A DNA stretch of 64,000 nt from Xanthostigma xanthostigma (Eukaryota > Arthropoda > Insecta > Raphidioptera > Raphidiidae): NCBI GenBank assembly GCA_963575645.1, contig OY754468.1, forward strand, positions 11,470,001-11,534,000. The letters run 5' to 3'. The notes under the pieces were generated by a model. It did no database searches. It saw only the letters and a list, made by a program, of their open reading frames with translations, and had not been told where the DNA came from. Numbering within the stretch: the first letter of the stretch is position 1; each line of letters starts with the position of its first letter. Positions 33,662 through 46,764 of the stretch are shown here, piece after piece. Both the position numbers and the translations under genes were made by a program.

Positions 33662-36469
33662 TTTCATATATAACGAGCAACAACAAATATATATACATAC
33701 ATATACATATACTATACGTGCAAAGACTTTGTACGACGCCAAATACTAAAGGAAAATCAGCCAACAGACTCCGACTCGCACTTGATCCGTTCTTTTTCTC
33801 ACACAAAAAAAAAAAAAACTGACGTCACTAAAAATCATCTGACATTCCCTGAATTTCCCGCCTTCTTCAAGTTTTCCAGACGGTAGTCACCCCGATAACT
33901 AAGATTGTACATTATTAAGCTCTGGACTAAGCAACTAGTAGATAATTATGTTCTTTAAACGTAATGAGAAGACGTCAACGACTTTTCAATCATCTGTATC
34001 ATACAGAAGAGCAGTTGGGGTGGTGCCGCTGTGTTGGACGCCAACTTTGGCCAAAAGTCACGAGTGCCATAAAGTCTACTAAAAAATAATCTCATTATCT
34101 GCTTGTGCACTTTTCTGGCTTCACTTTCTGTGAGAGGAGAGAACATAACGTATTGTATATAATGTGTGTGTGTGTCTGTGTCTATATTATATTTCAGTGA
34201 CGTTCCATAAAATCTTTTTAAAACAAAGCTTACCTTCATAATGTTCGAGTCTGGATTAACGTGCGTTTCTGCAGGAGTTCTTTTATTTCAAACGTTGCGA
34301 TATGCACTTGCAAGGAATCGCGTTTTGGTCTGTGGGCTGGCGCATCCCCCCTCGAAGATTCGTTCCAGAATGGTTCCGGTGAAATGTTACGAAAACGTGT
34401 CTTCCGTGTGTCAGAGAAGCGACGCAAAGTTTAGCAGCTCCATTCTAATCAGCTATGTGTCCTAAAAGATCCCGAGAAATCTCTTTCGTTCAATTTTCAT
34501 GTTCCACTGTGCATTCCACTACAAATTAACATTTTATTCCACATTTCCCTTTCTGGCAAGTCTATTCGAATCAACTGATGTAAATTTTCCTGGTTTCCTT
34601 CTTTCTACACGAACCCAGTTCAGAAACAACATCAAAAAACACATTTTTCTTCCACGTAAGACCTTTGTCTTTTTCTTGTTCAATCCGAAGGACTCTTCAA
34701 CGTTTCCTTCTTTATACAGGAATGTAGTACATAGGCAATTTACTGAATTTCTTACAGAATCTGAAACTCCTATCTCCCTGCTTCTTCATTCCGACTGATT
34801 CTATATCTGTTGTTTTCTTCTTTCTAAAGTAATTCAATTTCGAAAAAAACGCTGCAATTACTATTTAGTTATGCATTTTAGCCTTTTTCCATCACACATT
34901 ATTGGAACATAGGAGTCCGTGTTTATCTCTTAAAAATAGTCACAATAGAATAAGTTATTCGTCGGCCTTCCCTATTCCTTTATTCTATTCCAATTAAGTT
35001 TTCCTTTCTTTTCACAATTCAAAGCTTTCTTGGCAGACACAGTTAGTTGCTTTTCTTCCACTTGAATTAAATGCTTGCATATATTCCTTCGGTATCTTAT
35101 TCTTTGTTCGAAGTCGTCAGGAAATTCTATCTCAATTCTATACAACCATCAAGCCATTGCCTCGATCTAATCTAAACTTCTGATCCACATCTAACACGCC
35201 CTTCGGAATAAATTCTAATCTTCATAGTATTCCTTGCATTTTTACTTGACGGAGCAAAAGAAAAAACAAAATACATTTGTCGAATATATTGCTGTATTTA
35301 TTCTTAATGTTTATGGAACAACCTAAATGATGATGCAACTATGACTATGCTTATTATTGCTCATCCACTTACAACGACATCAAATCTGTCCGCATTAAAT
35401 GTCTCGTTGCTTTTCTATAACGTCGTCGAATAACTACAAAATAACTCTTGCAAACTTCAACTTATACCCTCATATAATATATACGTTATATACAAACATA
35501 CCCTGTCTCGTGTAGTTATAATTTTCTTTAAGTCTATTCTCAGTTTCGTTGCCCATGGCGAAAGAAAGATTTAGCACGGTTTGAAATTAGCATTTTGCAA
35601 TAATATATAGGTTTCACTATCTTCCGACGTCGCTGGTTCGAGCCATCCCCGCCAACCCCTAGATATCTGTCTATACGTCCCCAAAATGTTTCGATCATTC
35701 CTCAACGCCTTCGTAAAAAAGAAGAATATGCCATGTTCTCTCGCTATTTACTGCAATTTAACCTATTCTCAGTGTCAAACAAATGAATATAACATACCGA
35801 AGCAATGATAGTCGAACAGTTCCCACTTACGCCACCGTAAGTGCAGCCTACAATTACCCCACAGTCATAATTTGCGTACTTCTGTGACTTCGAACTCATT
35901 CGCTCAATATTCCACATCGTGGAACAATCAGTAAATGTAAGTCGCACAGTTACATTTTCTGCCACCACGAACGCGACCCGTCTGAGATCCCTACATTTTC
36001 CATCCGTGCGCGTAGTCTGCAGACGTTCACGACCTCGGTTTTCGAGCGTCTATAATTTTCAAAGCCAATTCGGGTCGTGATTCTTTCAGCTTACAAGTTT
36101 AGCATCGAGAAAGCGCGGCTGAGCTGACGATAATTGTTTCGAAAGTTTTAAACGGGGCACGCCTGTACAGACATCGCAGCACGTATAAAGTTGTCTTTTT
36201 ACATTTTATTTTTATGAAGTTTAATAAAAATAAATGTCTTGTTAAACCATTCAATGCGAACGTATAAAATGAATTTACCTACACACTCAATTCAATCATC
36301 CAGAAAAGCAAGCGCATTGAAACAATACGACATTGAGAAAGTGCATATATACCGTGTTGAGGTAGATTATAATAGAGAAAATAAAAAGGTTTCTTTTTAA
36401 AAGTAAAATTCGAGAGACATGAAAAACCGATTCATTTCAGATTTAGATCATTGAGTCGGAGGACTAGCG

Positions 36470-37135
36470 GACCGAAGGTTCCGTACAAACTTGTAGGTAT
36501 GTAAGTAGCACGGGAAACCAGACTCGAAATTTTTTCCCGCTGGAAAACTATTGTCCCCATACCTACATCGACAAAGGTCGCGGTCAGTTTGCCAACTGAG
36601 CGTGTAGTTGCAATGGGTTCGGATTGGACTACTGAACTGTATTGTAACCTCGTGGCTATATAATATGACAGCCTAGTTGTCGCACCGTGCTGTATGCGAG
36701 AGTTCTCATATTGTGCAGTATAAACGCTCCGGTAGCGGACGCTTGTTTTGTATTCGAACTGTTACTCTGTGTACGTGCATAGCATGTTGTTGCGGTTTAA
36801 AAACATTATTTTTTTTGTGATGTAACTACAAATTTTCGGTTTTCGGATTTTTCCCTTTATTTGTACTATAAGACACTGCTTCTTGCTAAATTTCATGGGA
36901 ACTACCCTATAGGTTTTGAGTCCCTTGCCAGTGTCAAAATATGCAATCTTTCGATTGCGTTGACTTAGAAGTTTGATTTTTTCACAGCTCCAAGGGATTT
37001 CAGACTTGAGTATTTGATATCAATTTCAACCTGACACCTCCACGCGTTCCTGAGAAAAAGGGTCTTGACAGACAGGCGGACAACGAAGTGCTCCTATAAG
37101 GATTTCTTTTGAGGTACGAAACCCTAAAAACAGCA
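36470..37135 (+). mobile_element. ggaaccctaaa-family repeat, long copy
   Basis: The longest copy here. It runs from a GGAGGACTAGCGGACC start to TTGAGGTACGAAACCCTAAA, with GACAGACAGGCGGACAACGA near the end. Parts match 25330-25800, 31420-31620 and 51560-51715. No duplication could be fixed, so class is undetermined. Confidence 0.55.
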
Positions 37136-38868
37136 ACAAATTGACTTTTTAACCACAGCAATTTTATTATCGGATATGTATTTTTAGAGCTATGCTCCCA
37201 TATCCCGCAAAACCTTATTTAGAGCTTGGTTTTTGCTAAAAATATGGGAGCACGTCTCTATATTAGCGATTTGAATGCATTTTTTAATGTGGCCTTATTG
37301 CACCACATCTTCTTGAAGGGATTAACAGCCGTCACGTACACCACACTTTTGTGATTGGCTGTCTCAAGGTCAACGAAATTGTTGACTAAAAATCAAAATG
37401 TCGACAGTAGAGTGCATTTTCTAGATACATATTTTTTTAATTCTATACTTTCGTCAAACTCCAGAGTATGAATTCAACAATTGGGGAAGGGCTAAAAAAA
37501 TAAAAAACTAAGTACTCGATATATTATTTAAAAAGAACCGATAAAATTTTAATATCAACTGCAAATAAGAACAAGTAACAAATGGCTGAATTTATCTTTG
37601 TTAAGCAAACAAACGAAATTATCTAAGCACACAAAACACGGGGTACTTTCAATGTAGATACATCAAACCTTTGTAACTGTTGTGTGTTCAGCGGATTATC
37701 TTTGCATATAGAAATACTCGATACTCCGTTTCACCTATCTTCATTTCGAGGAACTAAAAAAAAACGTTCGTTCGATGAACACAGAGCCGGCTTACACCCT
37801 TTTAGGTACAGAAATATCAATAAATATAAAACAACTGCTCGTCTTTCGCGAACAAAGAGGAACACGGCAAACATCAATCTTAAAATAAATGGGGCAGTGA
37901 GGATGAACGTTTTTTTGAAATGGTAGTAGTTAGTTCCAGAGGAGGCCGCTGGTGTTATTCGGTTTGCGAGGTCCAAGCGGCAAATCGTCGTTGGTTCTGT
38001 AATACCTCCAATGTGCAAAAGTAAAATTTGCAGGAAATTCCAAAAAATGGATGATAAGAACTAGCAATTTCAGAGGTATATTACTAATTCATACTTATCT
38101 TCACTATACATGTTTAATTAAGACGAAGTATTTTCTTAAAAAAATATTTAACGTTAATTTCGGATTTATTGGCACATGGGAGGAATTATTTGATACAACT
38201 TTTCACATAAGAGTTATTTCCCATTGTTGGTTACTGTAAAATTAATTTGGAGGTATTACTAGTGTATAGAGCTCCGTTTCCTGAATCTTTTCATCTAAAA
38301 AACGTAAAATCTGCCAACTATGCACATAGAAGCTATTACAGAGCCAACGACGAAATGCTAAATCGATACCAATTACCAACACATCCTCGTCAATGACATT
38401 TTAACGACTTTGTGATTTTTTTCAAAAACGTCCGTCCTCTCTGCCGCACCCAGTATAGCAGAAATAAAAAATCGATATAAGCGATTTTGCCTTGTGGCTC
38501 GCAGAAACAATTAACATATTGCGCATGATTTGTCTGCCTATATTTAGGTCATTGCGTCGTTGAAATTGCACCCCTGTTTGAATAAACCAATCAGCTGATA
38601 AATGTGATTATCAGATGTTTGCTAATTAGACTTTACTGTTTCATTAACACGGCTGCAAGTCGACAAACACAGGGTGATCCGCAAAAAATTTAACGTTGTA
38701 TCATTACTAACAATGAAGGTTGCGTGGCAACGACTTTAATGGCAGCATTTAACAAATGCCAAATCAAAAGCCACAATATTGATATTATTTGCAATAAATT
38801 AAATTTTAAAAGCAAGAGATTTACATAGTCCAAGTTAAATATAAATGACATTTTTGACATTGTCATTA

Positions 38869-39023
38869 GGTTCGTTCCAAGCAGCCAGCAAACGGTCCCG
38901 AAACCGTCACCCGCATGCGCAGTATGTAAAACGTCTTCTAAAATCGCCACTAACAGCTTCGTTTTACCTAGTGCGCATGCGGGTGGCGGTTTCGTTACCG
39001 TTTGCTGGCTGCTTGGAACGAAC
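38869..39023. mobile_element. Harbinger-like MITE, 155 bp
   Basis: Arms of about 57 bp start GGTTCGTTCCAAGCAGCCAG and its reverse, with one or two mismatches, around a roughly 40-bp loop. TTA lies at both edges (38866-38868, 39024-39026), fitting a 3-bp Harbinger duplication. Both arms contain CGCATGCG. Confidence 0.75.
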
Positions 39024-39055
39024 TTATTATAAGTTGGTAAAAATATGAACGGGGA

Positions 39056-39350
39056 CTGCCAGCTGACGTCATTCCCGCGCTTACGCTGATTGGTCAGATG
39101 GAACGAGGCAACCTTTGTAATCTAATAACCTTGGCTATTGGTGGCCTTAAAAAATAGTCGTCATATAGAAGTCAATTATAAAGGCTGATAGGTTGTCAAA
39201 AATATTAAAAAATCGTCAGCTGACTTCATTCCTGCGCTTATGCTGATTGGTCAGATGGAACGAGGCAGCCTGTGTACTCGATAACCTTGACTGTTGGTGG
39301 GCTTAAAAAAATAGCGATCATGGAATTTAATTTTAAAGGCCGTTTATAAC
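39056..39350 (+). repeat. Two-unit tandem repeat, about 165 bp
   Basis: Both units contain CTGATTGGTCAGATGGAACG and end in a GGGCTTAAAAAA-like run. Similarity is about 80 percent by eye. Confidence 0.8.
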
Positions 39351-39631
39351 ACCGGTCCTAAAAAAAATTATTCTACCAAAAATTTCTCTCGGAATGTAAT
39401 TCATTTTGTCTGCCGAACCATTTTTTACGATGCAATGCGACGGCCATTTCAACATCGACAAAATAGGTATAAATAAACAAAACAGAGTGCACGAATGCGT
39501 CGCTGCACTGACCTGTCCCAAAGTTATTTCATATTAATTTACAGTGAAATGAAACGAGACCAAACCTTCGACTACGAATATACAGTAGACGGGCACATAA
39601 TCGAACTCGTGTAATTTCAATAATATCGTCT

Positions 39632-40245
39632 TTTACCATTCCAACCCACAAGTGGGAAACGGTAGTAGTTAAGGTCAAAAATCACTTTTCAAAAATTTTA
39701 CAATATCTTTTCGTTTTGAGGTCCCCGAATCCAAAAAACATATTTTTAGAAGAACTCTATGCGTCTGTTTGTCTGTGAGCACGATACACGTCAAACGGAT
39801 GATCGTATTGAATCCAAATTTTGGGAGGATGTTTGGTATGCAAATATGGAAAGCTCTATTGTTTTTGGGGAAAATCGGCGCATGCGCAGAAGAAATATAT
39901 GCTATAACGGTGTTTTTTTGTATAATACTGGTATACTTCTTATAACGGCTTATTATTCTATTTATTTTTTCAAAACTTTATAGTTTCGGGAATATTATGA
40001 AAATAAAAAAAATTAGCTGTTCTGTTGTTTTGTAGATCTGTCAGTAATGAGCTGTTAAGCATTAATTTTTACATAACGTGGAACATTTTATGTAGGTAGC
40101 CATGGCAACGAATAGCAAATATTATATTGAATACTAGCCATTACCTGCGTTACCTCACGCTATATCAGAAATTTGATTTTCTTTATTACACTATATGAAA
40201 TGTCAACATTTTGGTGTTGGAATGGTCCCGTCGCCCAATTGGCTG
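39632..40245 (+). mobile_element. CCATTCC-family element, complete-looking copy
   Basis: Begins TTTACCATTCCAACCCACAA and ends TGTTGGAATGGTCCCGTCGC then CCAATTGGCTG. CCATTCCAAC and GTTGGAATGG are inverted near the ends. Internal landmarks are GGCGCATGCGCAGAAG and CCATGGCAACGAATA. Non-coding. Superfamily unknown. Confidence 0.7.
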
Positions 40246-40439
40246 GAATGTTTTTAATGCAGTAAGTAAATAGACTGAAGTATCTAGCTTTTTTTTTTTT
40301 TGGTAAAATGAAAATTGAATATAAAAAATTTCGATTCCTCGACTATGAAGTGAAGCCAAAAAAAAAGGTTCTACAACCGAAGTCTAAAACTGCGCAGTAA
40401 TCCGGGCGAATTCCATTAGTGCAATAGTCTAAGGGCGTT

Positions 40440-41050
40440 TTTACGCGTGTTTTGCATAGGTTCGCAGGACGTAGGCGGCCGTTCAAAATAGTTAGACATT
40501 TACACAATTAAATACACAATTAATTCCAACTCTGACGAAATATAACGCGCATTTTATCGCGTCACGACAATTGACGACCGTAGCCGAGGCAGACCGAGTG
40601 CACCAGTGCTCGCTGACATCCTCTCCCCCCTCCCGACCCTTTCGCTGTGCACCCGACACGGAGGCCGGTCGGTGCACATTGCACGGAACACGAACCTCTC
40701 TATCGGGTGTAACATTTCGCTCTTTATCTGTGGTCGCAAAATTGCTTTTCGCATCTTCGATTACTAAAATATCTTGAGATGTCTCGAGAGGTTATTAAAA
40801 ATCATTCAAAAGATTTTTATACTTACGAGTTATAGAGTACGCACGGCGAAAGATGAAGCCACCGCGTCATAGTAACGTGAATGCATTGTGCCCGCCACTA
40901 GCTTGCTATTGGCTGTTTCGGACATCCATGTGCGTCGAGACGTGGAATTTTAATGGATATGTCGAATTTACTCCGCACGACACTGTCTGCGGGCAAGCAG
41001 GCGTTCACTAGCATATTATTGATGACGTGCCTGGGCTTCATCTCTCAGCG
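40440..41050. other. GC-richer stretch, possible regulatory DNA
   Basis: CpG-rich text such as ACGACCGTAGCCGAGGCAGA stands out from the AT-rich surroundings. The second half has a weak inverted pair (GATGAAGCC at 40851 against GGCTTCATC at 41035), hinting at an old MITE. No exon could be supported. Confidence 0.3.
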
Positions 41051-41315
41051 AACTCTACGACTTATGATACAATTTCCCGTATTGGGATCCGTTAAATGGA
41101 CGGAGCTTTAAAAACATGGCGACGATGAGGTATAATTTCTCATATAGTTCCTATATAGGTACAGTGCAATAAAATGATAAATATCACCCACAATATGTGT
41201 GCGCGATCTTTAAAACGCAACAAAAATGTTTTCCGCATGACGGCTGTGCGAGTGTGTGTGTGTCTGCCTGTGGAATTTTCTATCGGTCCCAATAACTTCT
41301 ACAAATATCCACCGA

Positions 41316-41543
41316 CTAGTAGCCCGGTCCGGCATCGCCCGAATTTGTAGATTGTCACCGTTTTTTCGTAGACTTTCGTTGCAAAATTGGCCTCCACGTA
41401 AAGCGCTTTTATTTTAACGCGATAATATATATTATAGTCTGTGTCATTCATTCTAAATAGTGGTGAAAGAATTTTTCAAATAGGTGCAGTGGTTCCGGAG
41501 ATTACCCTCCGCATACACGCACCCTCTATAATATTAGTATAGA
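41316..41543 (-). mobile_element. Minimal Helitron-like element, 228 bp
   Basis: On the minus strand it begins A|TCTATACTAATATTATAG and ends CCGGACCGGGCTACTAG|T, so both termini and the A/T insertion site are as expected. The 3' part (AAAACGGTGACAATCTAC) is related to family C. Confidence 0.75.
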
Positions 41544-41569
41544 TTTTGAAGATTTTTTGGAGTTTAGTC

Positions 41570-41872
41570 CTTAAGAAACGATTGTGAGTTATAAGGTCCG
41601 GTACGGAAATTTTATGAGTAGTAAAATCAATTGGTGAAGTGTTACGCTCCACCGATTCAAGTGTGGCGTTACGCTCATCCGCTTCAAAAGAGACGAGCAT
41701 ATAAGTATATCTGTAGGATTTAACGTGCGAAAGAAATAGATGGAATAAAAAAGAGATAAACGTATACATCCGTAAGATTTAACGTGCGAAAGAATGAGAT
41801 GGAATACATTACACAGCCTATCTAAGGTAAACTCCAGTCGTGCGTCGGAGCTGACGCACACACACACACACA
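41570..41872 (-). repeat. Interspersed repeat shared with 46120-46330
   Basis: Reversed, it matches 46120-46330, with CCAATTGATTTTACTACTCA and CATTCTTTCGCACGTTAAAT shared. Here the TTTCGCACGTTAAATC segment is doubled. Family not recognised. Confidence 0.6.
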
Positions 41873-41887
41873 CCAACACACACACAC
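41855..41887 (+). repeat. (CA)n microsatellite
   Basis: A nearly uninterrupted CA run inside the repeat above. Confidence 0.85.
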
Positions 41888-42598
41888 TTTTTTTTTTAAA
41901 TGCTTGTGCCAATAGGTGTCTGGTTTTGACCATAGGTTTTGGAAATATACATTCTTGGAAATTCTATCGAAATTTTGACGATTTCGGAAAATGGAAATTA
42001 AGCACGGTTCTTGATTATTTGTAAAACGCGCAATCTATTTCAAACAGAAATTGTGTCCCATCAAAAACAAAAATAATAATCTGACGCTCGACTATTCTTC
42101 TGGGGAAAACTGCACGAGTCTACAATTTCAGTTGAAATTAAAAGAGGAAAAAACGGGCAATTTTTTTTAAATTTAATATTCAGCCCCAGAACAAGTTATG
42201 CAAACACACATTCGTGTTTAGTTAAATGAGAGCGACCTAACAGAGTAACACTCGCGCCTATATTTTAATTGTACTTTTGGGGTTTATTTTTAGCTTTAAT
42301 TTGTAGTATGTTCGTTTTAACATGCACATCATATACAGACTGGTTCAAATTAACTCACTGTACCATTTTACAGACGCTCTCTCAATGTGCCACCGTTCTT
42401 TCACTGAATATTAAAAGTGACCACAAAACACCGAATCACTAATACAGTCTAAAATTCGGCATTACAAAAATATAACCTCATCTGTTAATTGAATAAAATA
42501 GTGTTGTAAAGGCTGATAACAATATAAAGAATTTAACAATGACAGGATAGTCCTGCTGTCATTAATATTAAATAATTCATTATTATCAATAATTTTTT

Positions 42599-43110
42599 GA
42601 CGTGATAACGTCTTATAAATTTATGAATCACCAATCTAATAAATTGATGAAACACCGGCTGCATGCACGAAAAAGTGTAACGTTCCTAGCGTTCCGCCTG
42701 ACCCTGTGCGTGCTTTTCTCGAAAACGGCCCTAACGATTTGGATGAAATTTACTGAAAAGGGATTTTGGGGGGCAAAAAATCGTTTTAGCTAGGTCTCAT
42801 CTCTCGAAAAAATCGTTTTCTTACAAATTTTATCATTATAAAAATAAATTTTATGACGTATGAAAATACTTAAATATTGTAAGTAGGTTTTAGAATTTTA
42901 TATAAACAATGAAACAATTGTTTTCAAAATATTATGACAGTTAATCTTTGAGACTTAAAATAAATACGAAAGAAAGAAAGTTAAAAAAAAACAATTATTA
43001 TTATAGGTGGTGAGTATAATTTTAATAAATAAAATTACCTAACCTAAATTTGAAGCGAAAGATGCAATATCATAGATTCGAATTATTATAATTATTATAT
43101 GTAGAAGATA
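42599..43110 (+). mobile_element. T-tract element, 5' part
   Basis: Matches 20200-20700 closely from GACGTGATAACGTCTTATAA to ATTATAATTATTATAT, then stops. The 3' end is not present before the next copy begins. Confidence 0.7.
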
Positions 43111-43133
43111 GGAGAAATAGAACATAAATTATT

Positions 43134-43324
43134 GACGTGATAACGTTTTATAAATTGATGAATCACGTCAATATAAAAAGATGAAACACCGGCTGCATGC
43201 ACGAAAAAGTGTAACGTTCCTAACGTTCCGCCTGACCCTGTGCGTGATTATTAAATATGATATTCGAGCGGAATACGTTATCACGTAAAACTATCGTCCG
43301 TAAACCGACTTTACAGACAACCAA
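43134..43324 (+). mobile_element. T-tract element, short 191-bp copy
   Basis: Keeps both ends (GACGTGATAACGTTTTATAA and TTTACAGACAACCAA) and the GTGTAACGTTCC motif, with the middle absent. A run of T follows. Confidence 0.7.
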
Positions 43325-43689
43325 TTTTTTTTAATAATTTTTTCCATCGCGATACACTTTTGTTTATTTCAGGCTGCAATACTTGTCTAAACATCAGCCA
43401 AATATTATTGTATTCATAATTAGATGCGCTTTAGAATAGTAATTTATTTTATCAATTAACACGTGAGGGAAATAAGTCCAATTCACTTATATTACCTGAT
43501 TATACCTGACTGCAGGTAACTCTCCTAGTCATAGTTATAACAAGGTTTATAGTGTAGCGATAAAAAAAAAACTGATTGTTAATTAGGAGCAGGACTATCC
43601 AGAAAGACATTACATTTTTAAATCATTAATACACTATAACAATCGATGCAAGACTCGCTAACCAAGTAAGTAGCACCTGGAAATGATTT

Positions 43690-43975
43690 ATCAGAATAAA
43701 CGATGATTACAATTTTTAATCATCTAAAAATGTCGCTATGATACCATCATCATTAAGAGATGTACCATATTATTGGCAATATCAGAAAATTATTACAACT
43801 TCTAATCATGTTCTGATGATACTATGATACCATCCATCAAGAGATGTAGGTACCTACCATATTAGAAAGCATCAGGAGATGATTGCAACTTCTAGCCATG
43901 TCCTGATGGTGCTATCATCATCAAAAGATGATTAATAGCATCAGAAAATTATTAAAACTTTTAATCATGTTCAGA
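43690..43975 (+). repeat. Minisatellite, about three 110-bp units
   Basis: Units share CAGAAAATTATTA, CTTCTAATCATGTTCTGATG and CATCAAGAGATG with drift. No coding meaning is seen. Confidence 0.65.
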
Positions 43976-44451
43976 TTTTAGCCTTGCCAAAATGAGTCAT
44001 TTTCGTTGTTTTCACCGTCTAAACTACTTTATAAAGTATGTCATTATCCACGCCTAAATCAGTTTCCAGAAAACATTCAGTAGCTCTTGGTCTACAAAAA
44101 AAAAGTCACAGATAGACAACGGCTTCGCTACATGCTCGGCTACTCTCAAACCTACGGGTACGCGTCGTCATTTTTAAAGAACACAATCGACACTAGCGCG
44201 TAGGCAGTACGGCATCATAATAATTTTAGGAGTGTGGGACAAAATGGACATTAAAATCAATTCCATTCTTCGTTTTAAACGGCTCTAATTTATATCAAGG
44301 ATGATTTAATTATCAACTATAGACGTACGTGAAAGAATGTATAAAAAATGCCTACATTATATCTCGACTTATTATGAATGCGGTATTTTCTATCAAAGCT
44401 GCGTAATTTTTATCAGTTTGGCTTACATGCACTTTCCTTTAATTGCTAGTG

Positions 44452-44871
44452 AATAATAATAATAATAATGTGTTTAACGTCCTTTTCTCGACTTTATGTC
44501 ATAACAGACGCCATTCGCACCATTACTATTTTCCATTTATCACACTTCCCGTTATTTTCTACATTTTTGAACTTCAACTTAATTAATAGCTATGGGCGAA
44601 TGAAGGAATTCTAAGGAAATTAGGATAAGTTAAGCAAATTTTGAGCAAAGGAGTTTGACAGGTAATAGGTCATGGCCTTGAATAAGGAACCATCTCGATA
44701 TTTATCTGAAATTATTGAGGAAAACCTCTAAACGATGGCGGGTACAGGAATAACCGTTTCTCGGCGAGGGGCATTAGGAAAAAGTCTACAGCCACACTGC
44801 CCCCGCCGAGATTCGATCCCGGTACCTCCCGAATGGGAGTCTAGTGCTCTCACCAATATGCTACACCGCTC
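44452..44871 (-). mobile_element. tRNA-derived SINE, copy 2
   Basis: Reads on the minus strand from GAGCGGTGTAGCATATTGG through the B box to a tail seen as AATAATAATAAT on the plus strand. Full length. Confidence 0.85.
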
Positions 44872-45424
44872 AAAATTAATTTTTATATTTATCATGTAAA
44901 ACCGACACAACGAAATCCCTACTTTAAAAAAACACGCCATTTATCTCGAAAACGGTTCGACCCATTCAGACGCGGTTTTCAGGGTTTGTAATTCATCAGT
45001 GATGGTTCTTAGATAGGTGTTATGGTGGTACGCTGCACAGAAAATGATATTGTGTAAAAAACAAAATTTAAAGATGTAAAAGTTGTAAACGTTCTATTAG
45101 AAACCCCTTGACTAAAAGAATGTACGTAACCAAAGAAAATCGGTTGGGGGCCGTCATTTTATGCCCTGAAATGAACTAAAATATTGCAATTTTGACTGAT
45201 TGAAATCACGTTAGGTACGTAATTAATTAATTATAGTCTTTAACTGATATTCCAATATTCTTAATTCAGGGCAGAGAACTGTAGTCCCCGACGGATTTTC
45301 TTTGGTTACTTACTCTCTTTTAGTCGAGAGGTTTTAAAATTTTATTTAACTTTCTATTACAACCAATGAAGTAACTATATCGTTTGACTTCAAATCTTTG
45401 ATTAACGTCTGATTAGAACTATTC

Positions 45425-45526
45425 AATAAATAAGATTATCGACCAATTTTTCAGACAATATATTAACAAAAAAATAAATAATTTTTGTTAATATAATGTC
45501 TGAAAAATTGATCGATAATTTTATTC
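45425..45526. repeat. Imperfect hairpin, about 45-bp arms
   Basis: GACCAATTTTTCAGACA and TGTCTGAAAAATTGATC face each other around an AT loop. The left arm recurs near 29100-29130, so it is part of a repeat family. Confidence 0.65.
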
Positions 45527-46119
45527 AGGTATATCGTTTGACGCCTGTGGCAAATTGGACTAAATGTTGTAGCAATAAATATTAGGATCATCCTGTGTTT
45601 ACGGGCATCTCCGGCCGGGGGACGGTGGAGTTTTTCCCGTTCTGCCACCCTATTGTTACACATTTATCGTGGGTTTTTTTTTCAAAATTTTTAATTTCGC
45701 TTTTTTTAACAATCAACAAAATTTTAATAAGATGCCAAGTTTCGTAAGACGTCATCAAAACAGTTAACTTATAAAATAAAGTTGCATAATGGCAATCTAG
45801 CACCCTTGACATTAAATTTAATGGAATATTAAATACCTTAAATGTCAAAACAGTACATAATAATATCACAAATAATTAGCATAAGAGAGAACAGCCTTCT
45901 GGGACACAATGGATTACATTGTAGCATTAAAACGGATTAGAGTTAAAACCTGCGATGCTGATCCAAATATTTGCCTCCATAATTTTCAGTAATTAAGTCT
46001 GTCATCCACTTCAGACAAAGATGTGTTGCGCTGCCACCGGCAGAGCCAAACAAACCTTTCGATTCAGTTTTTGTCCGAGAACTTTTTTCATGTTCAAATA
46101 ATCCGTACAGTTAACAAAG

Positions 46120-46335
46120 TGTGTGTTCCGAAGCACGATTGGAGTTTACTCCTTAGATACGCATCTCATTCTTTCGCACGTTAAATATATGTCTGTCTCT
46201 TTTGAAGCGGACGAGCGTAACGGCACACTTGAAGCGGTGGAGTGTAACGCCGCACCAATTGATTTTACTACTCACAGAATTTCTGTACCGGGTCTTATAA
46301 CTCAATATCGTTTCTTAAAGAGTAAATTAAAAAAA
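46120..46335 (+). repeat. Interspersed repeat shared with 41570-41872
   Basis: Opposite orientation and about 80 percent similar by eye. Contains TTTCGCACGTTAAAT once. Confidence 0.6.
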
Positions 46336-46500
46336 AAACAGCAGAAATTCTAATAAAATCGTAGTCTATTCTAGTTAGAACTACACGCGTATGCAAAATT
46401 TCAAAAGCCAATCGGAGAGCCGCAAGTGCGTCAAGATCGACTTGCAAAATTGGTGGCACTAAGCAAGTCAAATAAAAGCTTTCAAAAAAATAGTGACAGC

Positions 46501-46764
46501 CAGTGGCGTAACTATAGGATGTCAGAACGGGCAAAATGCCACGGGCCCCTGGCCGAGAGGTCGTTAGTACAGAAAGAACCTAACATTTATTGCAAATTTG
46601 GTGAAAAATATTAATTTTGTATTTAATCAATTTAACGAATTATACAAATATCTACTTGACTTCGTGATTTATAAAGATGAAATTACAACGTGAAGCTTTT
46701 TTATATTAAGGGAGGGCTCCATCCGATGAATTTTCCACGGGCCTCAGGTGGGGCTACGCCACTG
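46501..46764. mobile_element. hAT-type MITE (CAGTGGCG), 264 bp
   Basis: Ends CAGTGGCGTAACTATAGG and, reversed, CAGTGGCGTAGCCCCACC. The flanks GTGACAGC (46493-46500) and GTGATGGC (46765-46772) agree at six of eight bases. A remnant of the family lies at 24900. Confidence 0.75.

Noticed and set aside
35635-35660. GGTTCGAGCC as a tRNA B box
   Set aside because: No A box at a suitable distance and no cloverleaf.
43690-43975. Spaced repeats as a CRISPR array
   Set aside because: Units are long, diverged and without distinct spacers; the window is animal DNA.
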